Source of the DNA: Gnetum montanum
Taxonomy: Eukaryota; Streptophyta; Gnetopsida; Gnetales; Gnetaceae
Length of the DNA stretch: 24,822 nt
NCBI GenBank assembly: GCA_015680685.1
Contig: MNCI01027470.1
Coordinates: forward strand, 6,468-31,289
Reading direction: 5' to 3'
Part shown: positions 1-9,645 of the stretch, one piece after another
Layout of the letters: every line of letters begins with the position of its first letter
Position numbering within the stretch: the first letter of the stretch is position 1
Made by a program: the position numbers and the translations under genes
Notes under the pieces: model-generated
What the model saw: only the letters and a program-made list of their open reading frames with translations
Databases searched by the model: none
What the model was told of the DNA's origin: nothing

Positions 1-126
1 TTGAAAGAAACGTTGGTGAAGTGCAATGACCAATCCGATCTGTCTACACGCCTTTCAATTGTGAACTCCTTGGTTTGCCTCGGCATTGATCGTTATTTCA
101 AACAGGAAATTGCAGGCGCTCTTGAC

Positions 127-177
127 TACGTTAAGAGGTGTGCTTGTCTAACTTTGACTTGTTACGTTAAGAGGTGT
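127..177 (+). repeat. 36-bp spaced direct duplication in the terpene synthase pseudogene
   Basis: TACGTTAAGAGGTGT occurs at 127-141 and again at 163-177, exactly 36 bp apart, with partly similar sequence before each (TTGACT). The extra 12 codons keep the frame open but follow the ALDYV motif where the family has a different conserved stretch, so they mark damage. Confidence 0.75.
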
Positions 178-756
178 TTAGGAAATTTCAATGCAGAATG
201 GAAGCTTTCTGAACTACAGTGGAGAAGGTCACGTGCAAAGGATAAAAACAGCACCTAACGTCCTTGGGACAGCTAGCTTATATTCAATTTCCGAGAGAAG
301 ACGTTTTGCAAGAGGCCGAGGCTTGTTCTGTAGACTTCTTAACTTCCTGGCTCTCTCACGAGTCAAAATCGTGCAAGGAATATCCTCGCTATTTAGTGGA
401 TGAGGTAGCTCATTTTCCTTTTGCATTTTCAATGCTTCTTCTTAGACGGAAATGATTTGTGATCGACTGCGACCAGGTGAAACATGATTTGAAATATCCA
501 TGGTACATGAACTGTCGGAGATGGAAAGCACGAGCTTCCATTAATTTCTACGCAGCAAACAATGCCTGGCTACGGTAATTTTGTGTTTATGTTATTTTAA
601 CTCTTCCAGAATTTGCAATGTAAATCTCTGATTATAGTTCTGAACTTTCCATTTTGTGCTCAGGGACGACTGTAACAGGAAAGTAATAGAATTTGCAAAG
701 TTAGATTTCAACATTGTTCAGGCATGTCACCAACAGGAGTTAAAGCAGCTTTCAAG

Positions 757-861
757 GTGGCATAAATCAGAACAGAATGCCAAATTAAAAATTGTTTCAT
801 CTAGCTTTTTTAGAGTTTTACTATTTAGCTTGCCCAAAAGCATGATTATTTTGTACACTAG
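757..861 (+). other. Putative 105-bp intron (or in-frame insertion) inside the RWW region of the terpene synthase
   Basis: The open frame runs through this block, but the 35 extra codons match nothing in the family and split a Trp-Trp pair normally contiguous in terpene synthases. The block starts GTGGCA and ends ACACTAG; joining its flanks gives SSWWNDSQ in frame. It can be read as a small stop-free intron or as a 105-bp insertion between Trp codons at 758-760 and 863-865. Confidence 0.55.
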
Positions 862-955
862 TTGGTGGAACGATTCCCAGGTATCAAAGCTGAGCTTTTA
901 CCGACATAGACTAGTGGAATCATACTTAGTTCCTGCATTAGGGTTATACGATCTA

Positions 956-973
956 GGGCTCTCAGGGCTCTCA
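956..973 (+). repeat. 9-bp tandem duplication (GGGCTCTCA x2)
   Basis: GGGCTCTCA is repeated without a gap, adding three codons (a second copy of Gly-Leu-Ser) just before the DDxxD exon core, in frame. Confidence 0.8.
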
Positions 974-1048
974 GATCTTCGTCCTAGCCTGGCTAAAACT
1001 ACAAAACTGGTATATATCATGGACGACATGTACGACACCTACGATGAT

Positions 1049-1060
1049 GCCGAGGCCGAG
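1049..1060 (+). repeat. 6-bp tandem duplication (GCCGAG x2) next to DDxxD
   Basis: GCCGAG is repeated, adding Ala-Glu a few residues after DDMYD. Removing one unit gives the usual family spacing between DDxxD and the TEAV.R motif, so the second unit looks like a late in-frame slippage. Confidence 0.7.
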
Positions 1061-2069
1061 GAGATTCCTGTCATTACAGAGGCAGTGGCACGGTAAGAGC
1101 AAATTCCTTCCTGATTAAATATTTAGAAGCACATCGATTTCAAGAGTTAAAAATATAAGGTAACTCGGGGGGCAAAATGCTTTCCAGGTTCCATAATTTG
1201 AACGACCAGATCCAGTATCCTGTATGCACAGCGTTTTCTGTTTTCCTGCAAACGGCCTGTATGTTGAATCGCCGATGTGTTCAGAAGCACGGTAGATGCG
1301 TGGAAAAATATCTTCTTCAAATGGTAAGGACCAACGATTAGGTAGTCACAGGCCCTTTAAATTTGGTTTATCTAACATTTTCACTTTTTGGGAAATCTCT
1401 TTTAGTCGCTGCAACTGGTGAAATCGTATGTATCCGAGCTCGCGTGGAACAAAGATGCACACTTGCCGACAGTGGATGAATACCTAAAAAATGGTGCCAT
1501 GAGCGTAGGAATGTGGCCTCTCTATTTTACTGGAAAACTTCTAATATGCGATTCATTACCTCCTCAAGTCTTAGAAAAGCCGATTCCAAGAATGTCCGAG
1601 TTCGATGAATTGTGTGGAAAAAGCTGCAGGCTGGCCGATGACCTTCATGATTTCGAGGTGAAGGTTTTATGTATTGAGCTACAGCAGAAACAACATTTCA
1701 GAATTGTAGATTTGTATCATGATTATTATCCAATAATTTAACTACGGTATTTTGTATTTATCCGTTTGGATTTTCAGGAGTCCAAGAAAGAATTATCAGC
1801 TGTGAAGTGCTGGCTAAAACAGCATTCAGGCTGGAGCAAAGAAGATTCTTTGGTGCATTTAAGGGCGATGCTGACGGAAAATGTAAGGCAACTGGCGGAG
1901 GCATATCTTGGAAAGGAAGAAAAAGAGGAAAATGCAATGTCCGCCAAAAGACAGTGTTCGAGCTACCAGAAGCTTTCACTTCTTCTATGCCCATGTGGAC
2001 GGTTTTACCCACGCAAACCACAACTTGAAGGATCAAATTCATCTTTTTTTATTTGACCCAATAATTTAG

Positions 2070-2875
2070 CTTTCTCACAAACACTAAGTTACTGCCAGTG
2101 CCAATTTAACCAAGCATGGACTAAATTATTGTATTTAAGTAACTATACGGACAGCTAAACTTAAGAATGGCAAAGGGTACATGCAGGATATCACATCACT
2201 GAATTCTACATAGCCTTTCAAACTCTATGCTTACAATGTTTCTTCCACACCTTTGTTGGACAAGTTGTGTGAAGGTTTGGTTGTATTTCTTTAAATAAGA
2301 AATAAGGTGTTTGATATGTTGTTGATTTTTCACAATGTGAATTTCATTCTTCTTGTAAGTAAATTCCTTATGTTTGTTTCATACATCTATTATATAGATA
2401 AACATTAGTGACCTTCTCATGTACCAAGGCTCAAATAAGTTGGGCTTGAATTGTTTAGGCTTACCTATTTGCCAACATACTACTACCTCTTTCAACAAGT
2501 TGTTTAAAGGCCTTGCTATATTTTATTTATTAACAAATAGGTATAACATATATGATGTTGATTTTTTTAAACATGTAACCCATTCTTGTGGTAATTTAAT
2601 TCTTATTTCTTTTCTTCTTAATTTTTTTTTTGAAAAAACACAAAAATATAGAAAGGAAATGAACTAGGTACATCTAGTATACAAACAGAAATGGATGACC
2701 TTGTTACACATGGGGCCTAAACAAGTAGAGATTAGAGGCAACAAAAGATACATAGTTAATACTCATAGGTACCTATATATCACAAAAAATTAAGACAAAT
2801 ATATGTAGTGATTGTGTAGAGGGGGTGAACATGTGAAAGAGAAGCATATTGTTAAGGCCAAAAGCTAATCATTAT
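2070..2875. other. AT-rich spacer, no gene seen
   Basis: Downstream flank of the terpene synthase pseudogene. AT-rich with short homopolymer runs (T-rich near 2617-2632). No conserved reading frame, RNA gene or LTR terminus was recognised before the LTR at 2876. Confidence 0.6.
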
Positions 2876-3480
2876 TGATAAAACCAAATTTTTTATCATT
2901 GCAATATCGTATCAACAATATTGTAGCTACAATGTCGTAGCCCATCCTACGTCATCATTGATGTGATGTTTCAAGATCTATGTAGCCCTATAAATACTAG
3001 CATTTGGATGCACAATTAACAACTATTTATTCAAACACTTAGCCAAACTTTTGCAATTTTGTTTCATAGTTGTACTAGAGAGTGGATGTCCACAATGTGA
3101 TGTAAGACAAATGACTCGAATCTCTTTATTCAAGTAAATTGTACTTGGATGTAGTATATGCATGACAAATCAAAGTTGTTTTTCATCATTGAAACATTCC
3201 TTAGTTTTCTTATGTTTACTTAGCATAATTTCCTACTTATTTAGCTTAATACTTTACTTTTCCAAGCATTTTACTTTACATTTTTATTAGTCAAGTGGAA
3301 TGGATACGACTAGTTTTGAGCATTAAGTGTACTTATCTAGTGACCCAATAGTGGCATTGCTTGATTCACTTAGTAGTAATTCTACTTGGTAGCTACATGA
3401 GTCTAAGACTTGATCAATAAACTAGGAATGGATACCTATCGCTCTAGGAAAGGATAAACTCTCATCCCCCCCTTACTTAG
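2876..3480 (+). repeat. LTR B1, truncated LTR of a gypsy-related family
   Basis: Begins TGATAAAACC and aligns by eye, in opposite orientation, with the complete LTR at 19948-20854: same TGATAAA start, T-run, palindromic U3, the CATCATTGATGTGATG block, TATA box, a TTTATTCAAG block and a downstream CATGAG...AGGAAT block. The match stops near 3480, where another LTR begins, so roughly the last 300 bp are missing. No internal retroelement sequence of its own is attached. Confidence 0.75.
2989..2996 (+). promoter_or_regulatory. TATA box of LTR B1
   Basis: TATAAATA preceded by CCC, at the position equivalent to the TATA boxes of the other LTRs in the window, just downstream of the palindromic U3 block. 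Confidence 0.6.
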
Positions 3481-4007
3481 TGATGAGTTGTAGTTTTGTT
3501 AGTTGCATCGATGAGGCTACATCGCCTCATCAACATGGCCTCATTGACACATTGTATCATGCATTGATAAGGCTCCATCGATGTAGTGTCCATATTTTAC
3601 CTATAAATACATGCCTACCAGCTGCATTTATGACAATCAAGATTTTAGAAGTAGTGAAGCTCTTGTAGTTTGTTCATTTGAGAGTTAGAGTATCTTCACC
3701 AAGTGCCCGCAGTAGGAGTCATTGACTATATGGGTCTTAATTTGAGCATTGTTGTACCTAAGAACAATAGTGTGTGTGACAATAAACATGAGCTTTTTGA
3801 TAAACCTTGAAGCATTTTGGATAGATTAAATATTTTATTTATACATTTATTGTTTTCAATTATTTATCAGTAATGAAGCTAATGAAGTAGTTAAGTAAGA
3901 TAAGTGAGATAGATTAAACAAATAAGTATACCCACTTCGAGTGTAACATGTATTCACTTGGTAATACTAGTAGTGTTATTCCTTGGTACGCCTAGTAGCG
4001 TAGCTAA
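3481..4007 (+). repeat. LTR C, truncated LTR of the same superfamily
   Basis: Begins TGATGAGTTG right after truncated B1. Blocks shared with LTR A at 4008: TATA box (3602-3609), GAGAGTTAGAGTA.TTTC-like block, CAGTAGGAGTC, an AATAAA followed by AGCTTTTTGATAAACC (from 3781), and a CTTGGTAAT...AGTAGCGT block near 3958-4001. Its U3 uses CATCGATG-type repeats. It ends without a CA terminus where LTR A starts at 4008, so LTR A appears inserted into it. The ORF at 3480-3668 lies within this LTR and is not a gene. Confidence 0.7.
3602..3609 (+). promoter_or_regulatory. TATA box of LTR C
   Basis: TATAAATA at the position expected from alignment with LTR A. Confidence 0.55.
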
Positions 4008-4090
4008 TGAGCCGCGATATTACATCAGCTACGATATCGCGTCAACACCTGTGATATCGCGTACATGATATCGTAGCCCATCGCCAATTC

Positions 4091-4098
4091 TATAAATA
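4091..4098 (+). promoter_or_regulatory. TATA box of 5' LTR A
   Basis: TATAAATA followed by AGAGG, conserved at 12926-12933 in the 3' LTR; it lies just after the GATATCG repeat block and is the likely core promoter of the element. Confidence 0.7.
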
Positions 4099-4266
4099 AG
4101 AGGCAGCTTTCCCTTGTTCACTCATCTAAATCTAGACCCTTAGCCAAACTATATTAGTTTTACCATTCCAGAGTTAGAATAATTTCCATGTGCCTACAGT
4201 AGGAGTCTCAAAGTGAACAGATCTTTATTCAAGCAAATTGTACCTGAGCACACATTTGTGTATGGT

Positions 4267-4272
4267 AATAAA
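4267..4272 (+). promoter_or_regulatory. AATAAA polyadenylation-type signal in LTR A
   Basis: AATAAAGATGAA, conserved in the 3' LTR at 13102-13107 and in LTR C at 3781, about 170 bp after the TATA box. It would mark the R/U5 side of the LTR. Confidence 0.5.
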
Positions 4273-4808
4273 GATGAACTTTTTGATACACCATGCGGCA
4301 TATGGACTAAGCTAAATAGGATTAAATTATTGTTAAATTTTTAATTACTTTCTTAGATAATTAATCTCTCTCAACCCGTAACTCTCCTAGTTAAGTACAT
4401 TTAGTACGACTGTTTCAAGCATGTGTGTAATGCTTGGTAACCCACTAATGAATAGCATTTGGTAATCCCAGTAGCGTTGCACTAGTTTAGGGTGTGTGCA
4501 GCAAGTGGGAACACATACTAGTGCTAGGACGATTAGAACTTAGTTAGCGAATAGTTAGTCACTTAGTCTCTTCACCCTTCCCTACTAGCATAGGCGTTAA
4601 AAAAGATAAAAGACATAAAATTCATATACCTCAAACTTACTTAACCATACAACCATGACAATACAAGTAAGTTTGGGAAGACAATGATAGATTAACCTTA
4701 AGTGTTCCATTGGGCGTGTAAGCACTTAGTCCTTGGAGTTTGACTGGATCGTGCATCAGATGCCCGTATTCGTATGGTTGAGTGTAGGGGTACCTCGCCA
4801 CTCATCAT

Positions 4809-4826
4809 TGGTGCCGTTGCCGAGGA
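4809..4826 (+). promoter_or_regulatory. Primer-binding site, Asp-tRNA type
   Basis: TGGTGCCGTTGCCGAGGA lies one base after the LTR end. It matches the complement of the 3' end of plant tRNA-Asp (TGGCGCCGTTGCCGGGGA, from memory) at 16 of 18 positions; both mismatches are C to T or G to A changes. This primer is typical of Athila-type gypsy elements. Confidence 0.85.
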
Positions 4827-4953
4827 CTTAGTTGTGTGTGCGGTACATAGGACATAGGAGATCATTCACATCATTGGGAAGCTAAAACGAACCCTTAGGA
4901 TTAATCAAGAGAAAAATAACATAACGGTAAACAGCACACTGAAGAAGACTAAA

Positions 4954-6830
4954 ATGTCTTCTTCTTCGAACAAAAGCACTTCATTGCCTAGGACCAACAC
5001 TAAAGACAGTCGATGGCACAACACACATAAACAAAATCTGCCAGTTCCTCAACAATTCAGTGTGGTAAATATTCATCACAATGAATATATACCCGAATTT
5101 ACCTTTATCTTCCATCAAGATGAACAACTGCGTTGGAGAGACTTGGAGGGTAACATAGTGTTGCCTTTAGATAGAGTAGCCCCCAACATGCTCGTTCGTG
5201 TCCTTGCACAAATAGGCATGTTACAATTATACACAAAGTACATTGCATGCGATTACCATGTAAGGGACTACCATCCCACAGAAGCACAACATCAACGGGA
5301 CTTGTGGTAGGAGAGTTACCACACATCTTTGAAGGGCAAAGAACCCCATAATGCTCCACCTATCATAAGCGAAATTGAGGGTGGTGAACCTATTTCAACA
5401 GGTTCTCTACAAAATGATTTTCCTCCTCCTAATGATAGTAAGGAGGTGGCATTAGAACCTTCACTCCACGATTCACAACCCTGGTTCTGATCTCCACGAA
5501 CACCAAGTGTTCAACGAGGGAACACAAATACAAGATAAGGATGGGCATTCTGATCATCATCATGATTGGGGTTGAGACCACCGAAGAGAGGGTAGGAAAC
5601 ATCGTCATGGTGATGGTCCTCTTTCTTCTTCACCTTCATCATTGCATTCATCCTCTCCTTCAACATCAGAACACGGTCATAAGGAACCTAACCATGAGGA
5701 TAAGGGTAAGCAAAATGAGAGACCTTGACGAGAGAGTCAAGAGCAAGGATGAGGGTACTCTAGAAAATCAAGGCATGGAAGAAGGGAAAGTAGGGAACCG
5801 CGTAGACATCATAGATGCTATGAGAGAAATGACCACGAAGAACCCCTACTTGCAACCCAAACCATGTTAGACATCAAGGAGGCCATTAGAATTCCTACAA
5901 GGCACCAAAAAGATAGCAGGATCAAGAGATTAGACATGAATAATATCCCAAAATTTGAGGGGGGATACAATGCTGATCCTCAGAACCACTTAAAGGAATT
6001 TCACGATGCATGTACCTTGCAGAAGATTGAGAACGAGTGGCAAAAATTAAAGCTATTCCTAAGGACACTAGTAAAAGAAGCAGAAAGCTGGTACCAGTCC
6101 TTAGAACCAGAATCCATTTGAAGGTGGATTACGATGCTAGAAATTTTTAACAATAAGTATCAAATGTACTCCTAGGTGTCCAACCTATGAAAGGAAATCC
6201 AAGGATGGAAGCAGGGAACTCACGAACCCTTGGATGCTACCATGAGCTGATACTATGCACTGCTACATCGTTGCACAAGCCATGGTTACTCGCAGCAAGA
6301 TCAACTACGCCATCTCGTAGATGGACTTAGGCATGAAAATAGGAGAACCCTTGAAATGTATGCCCAAGGGAGATTATCAAAGCTTAGGTCCCATCAGATC
6401 CATAGATTGCTGGAGCAAGTAGCTAAGGAAGAAGGAGAGCTACGTAAGAGAGAAAGTGCTAAATAGGAAAACCTTTCCCTTTGAAAAAGGGGAGTAAGAT
6501 TCTGTGAGGAGGAGGAAGAGTCACCACTTGAAGAGTTGCTAAATAGGAAAACCTTTCTGCTCCAAAAATTAACAACAAAAATGTCACCAAAGGTAGATCA
6601 AATGTGGGACTCCTTAGATAGTAGATTCGAAACTATTCTAAAAATTGTGAGGAGTCTAAGGGGCGAAGTAGTGACTATGATAAAGAAAAGACGGATTTGG
6701 ACCATGCACATAATAAAGGTAAGGGAAAAATGTCTATCACCAAAGAGGTTGTGGATCTTGATACAGACAATGATAGTGGATGTGAGATATGCTAGTATGA
6801 CCATCCTAAGGAATGTTGCCCAATAATCTC
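4954..6830 (+). pseudogene. gag of element A, broken
   Basis: The ATG at 4954 opens a hydrophilic N-terminus (MSSSSNKST...) in frame 1 to about 5490 with a stop at 5308. A frame change then leads to a His/Ser/Glu-rich linker and the gag core in frame 2 (about 5930-6460): IPKFEGG, then DP..HL.EFH, then KL.LFL..L..EA..WY, the pattern of the plant Retrotrans_gag domain. Stops include 6119 (TGA), TAG at about 6170 and further TGA codons. A second frame change near 6660 puts a Lys/Asp-rich stretch and a zinc knuckle in frame 1. Gag would form the particle that packages element RNA. The open frame at 6536-6826 is partly a shadow past this shift. Confidence 0.8.
6781..6819 (+). pseudogene. Decayed CCHC zinc knuckle of gag
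   Basis: Reads Cys-Glu-Ile-Cys, then a TAG stop (6793), Tyr-Asp-His-Pro-Lys-Glu-Cys-Cys: a CX2C...H...C nucleic-acid-binding knuckle with disturbed spacing. A KGKGKM stretch lies upstream, as often in gag. One stop interrupts it. Confidence 0.6.
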
Positions 6831-7540
6831 ACATCTGCAAGAGTCTGGGGTGTATGCACTTAACCCACGACTTAACAAATGGCAAGCACCCCGACGGTTA
6901 CCTTATCCCCAAGGTAACCCAAGGCAGTTCCACCAACCATTAACGTATTATCCAAGTGAAACTCCACCACAACCTATTGAGCAACATCAGTAGTGGTAAT
7001 ACCCACAATCATGGGGGATGCCACCACCAAGGCAACAATACCCTTATTGGTAACCGGATCCATATGGTTATTATCTGCAACAACTAGTCTCTCCAAGTGA
7101 CTTTGTTGGTCACGCAACCCCACAACATCACTACCAAGCTCAAGAGTATTACAAGACTCCTTCTCCTAGGGGAGACACACCACACATACCATCCTCCAAA
7201 TCCATCTGCCACTCTCACACTAATAGATCCATTACCAATCGCTCCAGCAATGCAAGGGGTACTCCCCACTCAACCGCAGCAACCCAATGTCATGAGGGCT
7301 ATGAGTCCTCAAACCACAGTTGGTTTTGATAACTTTATGTAGAAAAGATCTTTCTTCGGAACCAACAATCCAACCAAGCCCTCACCACCACAAGCGGTTG
7401 AACATCTGAACACCTCCATACCAAGTAAAGCTTCAAGACCTCCTTCAACCCAAAAATTGAGCCTTATGCACATAGTTATGTTAACACATGTCGTTACTAA
7501 CTAGATTAAGGTGGGCCACCTTCCTAGAAAATTCTCTAAT
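6831..7540 (+). pseudogene. Gag-pol linker, Pro/Gln/Tyr-rich
   Basis: Rich in Pro, Gln and Tyr codons (for example PYPQGNPRQFHQP around 6900, and QQYPYW), with stops and frame changes. It lies between the zinc knuckle and the protease, where Athila/Tat polyproteins have a low-complexity linker. No domain was recognised. Confidence 0.5.
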
Positions 7541-7980
7541 CCTGAAAGTCCTCTCATCTATCTCCAAGTCACTAGGAATGAACCATGCAAGGCTCTTCTG
7601 GAATTAAGTTCCGAAGTCAATCTAATATCATAAGAGATGTATAAAGCCTGGAACTTGCCTCCATTAAGCAAGAGTAACATTTGACTAGAGCTAGTTGACC
7701 AGTCCATCATTGTCCCCTTTGGACTTGTGGATGACATCGTTACCACTATATGTGGTTAGTCGTATCCAACTGATTTCCTAGTGATACAAGTAAACAACAG
7801 TAAGGGGGACTTTCCAATAATAATGGGAAGAGCGTGGCTAAGTACTACAGATGCACACCTAGGAATCCATGATCTTTTCCTAGAAATATCCAAGAAGAAT
7901 ACTTTTGGAAAGATCAAGAAGAAGAAAGTTCCATGCATCACATATAGTGACATAGGGTGCCATTGCGTGTTGAAATCATG
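7541..7980 (+). pseudogene. Retropepsin (aspartic protease) of element A, inactive
   Basis: In frame 2. The active-site region reads Ala-Leu-Leu-Glu-Leu-Ser-Ser-Glu-Val-Asn-Leu-Ile (7592-7627) where the family has a catalytic Asp followed by Gly after one residue, so the Asp has become Glu and the Gly Ser. The second conserved segment, FPIIMGRAWLSTTDA (about 7810-7854), matches the retropepsin ILGRPWL..... block. Stops: TAA near 7630, TGA near 7680 and TAG near 7757. The protease would have cleaved the gag-pol polyprotein. Confidence 0.75.
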
Positions 7981-9270
7981 GATTATGCAAAGTTTGACCA
8001 AGAGAGAAATTTGCTAACATGCATGGAATTAACTGAGGGAATAACTAGTGCTTACATTGAAAGCATAGACACACTAGAGCAAGTCTGTTTTCAACTTCCC
8101 AACCTTCACCTTGAAAACATCAACTAGGGGAAGCTGGAAATTCTTGAAAGATTTAAACAAGATCCCCTTGATTTGAAACCATTGCCCACCAGTCTGGAGT
8201 ATATGACCCTCGAAAATGGAAAATTGGTGATCATCAACACAAAACTTGTTCCCAAACAAAAAGAAAGATTGCTGAAAGTGATAAACAAGTGGTCAAAAGC
8301 CTTTTCCTAGTCATACCTCGAGTTAACTGGAATAGACCCTAGGATATGCTAGCATAGGATTTACACAGACCCCTCCATGAAACCTCAAAAACAATTATAG
8401 AGGAGATTGAACCCAAAATTAAAAGAAATAGTAAAAGAAGAAATAGAACAACTTCTTAAAAATGGGTTCATATATTCCATTACCGATAGTGAATGGGTTA
8501 GCCCTCTGGTGATCGTGCCTAAGAAGGGAGGAAAATGGAGGATGTGTATAGATTTTAGGCTGCTAAACATGGCTGCATTCAAGGATCATTTTCCGTTGCC
8601 ATTCGTTAACCAAGTCTTAGACACCATAGCAAAGCATCGCTATTAGAGTTTTTTGCATGGGTATAGTGGATATTACCAAATATGGATAGCACCAAAAGAT
8701 CAAGCCAAAACAACGTTCACCAGTCCTTGGGGAACGTTTGCATATAAACAAATGTCATTTAGCTTGTGCAATGCTCCTGCCATGTTTCAACATTTAGTTC
8801 TAAGCATATTGCAACAGTAGATAGGGAAGGGAGTAGAAGTCTTCATGGATGACTTCTCCACTTATGGAACAAGCTTCTATCAAGCCCTAGACCAATTAGA
8901 GCAAGTGCTAAAATGATGTGTAGAAACCAACTTAAGGCTCAACTAGCAGAAAATCCATTTGATGGTCCAAGAGGGCATAGTACTTAGACATAATATTTCA
9001 CATTCAAGAATAAAGGTAGACTTAGATAAAGTTAAGATCATCCAAGAAATCACCTGACAACTGGAAACTGTGAAAGACATTCAATCATTCCTTGGACACA
9101 CTAGCTATTATAGGAGATTCATTGAGAACTTCTCCAAGATTGTGAAACCGTCAATAGAACTAATGAAGAAGGATGCACCATTTGAATGGACCAGGGAATG
9201 TGAACGAACATTCCAAACTCTGAAACAAAGGCTTGTAGAAACTCCCATTCTACAAGTTCTTGACTGGTCT
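7981..9270 (+). pseudogene. Reverse transcriptase of element A, frame kept but with stops
   Basis: Frame 1, following a shift from frame 2 near 7950-7980. Landmarks: LNPKLKEIVKEEIEQLL (from 8407), WVSPLVIVPKKGG, MCIDFR.LN, FPLPF..QVLDT, TTFTSPWGTFAY, SLCNAPA.FQ, the catalytic VFMDD (FMDD at 8842-8853, both Asp intact) and the connection QSFLGH..YYRRFI (from 9079). In-frame stops at 8125, 8308, 8350, 8398, 8644, 8818, 8914, 8944 and 9055 are seven TAG and two TGA. No frame change is needed from 7981 to the integrase. It would copy element RNA into DNA. Confidence 0.92.
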
Positions 9271-9645
9271 AGACCATTCCATATAATGATTGATACATCC
9301 AATTATGCCTTAGGAGCTGTACTTACACAGTTAGATGACCAAAAATGTCCTTATTACATCCACTGTGCAAGTAAGAGTATCATCGATGCACAACTTAACT
9401 ACACAAGTACAGAAAAAGAATTAATGGTTGTAGTGTTTGCACTAGATAAGTTTAGGCAGTATGTGTTAGGCTATAAAGTGTACATTCATATGGATCATAG
9501 TGCAATTAGGTTCTTTATGAACAAGCCAACGATTAGCCCTCATATTATATGTTGGCTGGTAATCCTACAAGAGTTTGATCTAACAATGATAGATCGAAAG
9601 GGCACCGAGAACGTAGTTGTAGATCGCTTATCTCGGTTGCACTAG
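9271..9645 (+). pseudogene. RNase H domain of element A
   Basis: Same frame as RT. Catalytic positions all present: Asp in MIDTSNYALGAVL (9292), Glu in TEKEL (9418), Asp in HMDHSAI (9493) and Asp in VVDRLSR (9622). A TAG at 9643 follows SRLH. The domain removes the RNA strand during reverse transcription. It is the best-preserved part of the element, open from 9070 to 9642. Confidence 0.9.

Larger units (their letters stand above)
1..2069 (+). pseudogene. Terpene synthase pseudogene, 3' part (class I alpha domain), introns retained
   Basis: Terpene synthases ionise prenyl diphosphates using Mg2+ bound by a DDxxD motif and an NSE/DTE motif. Seen here: residues ending CLGIDRYF and ALDYV (1-138), an FPREDVLQEAEA stretch (about 288-323), LKYPWYMNCRRWKARA (about 490-537), KLDFNIVQ then HQQELKQLS (about 700-756), an RHR motif (902-910), DDMYD (1022-1036), an NSE/DTE-like DDLHDFE (1637-1657) and a C-terminal FYAHVDGFTHA, ending at TAG 2067-2069. 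Intervals with GT-AG ends and consistent joins lie at 575-663, 757-861, 1093-1187, 1324-1405 and 1658-1777, so this is a duplicated, not a retroposed, copy. Breaks: the part before 575 changes frame several times, contains stops and lacks about 45 family residues; another frame change lies between about 1905 and 1955. The gene runs off the left edge, so N-terminal domains are not visible. Conifer TPS-d origin is inferred; product specificity cannot be told. Confidence 0.88.
4008..4807 (+). repeat. 5' LTR of element A (about 800 bp, TG...CA)
   Basis: Starts TGAGCC and ends ACTCATCA, one base before the primer site. The U3 carries repeated GATATCG palindromes (4016-4073), then TATAAATA (4091-4098) and AATAAA (4267-4272). 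The first 310 bp align with 12843-13155; the last part (AGGGGTACCTCGCCACTCATCA) matches, in reverse complement, the LTR ends at 19948 and 24538. Confidence 0.88.

Noticed and set aside
229-432. Minus-strand ORF over the terpene synthase, and 1758-2042 minus
   Set aside because: Antisense shadows of terpene synthase exons.
3480-3668. 62-codon ORF
   Set aside because: It lies inside LTR C, across the U3, TATA and transcribed part; chance open frame.
5105-5359. Minus-strand ORF (and 6598-6804, 7084-7269, 7558-7746, 7756-8001, 8074-8259, 8385-8582, 9108-9302, 9628-9912)
   Set aside because: Shadows on the strand opposite to gag-pol, with no motifs.
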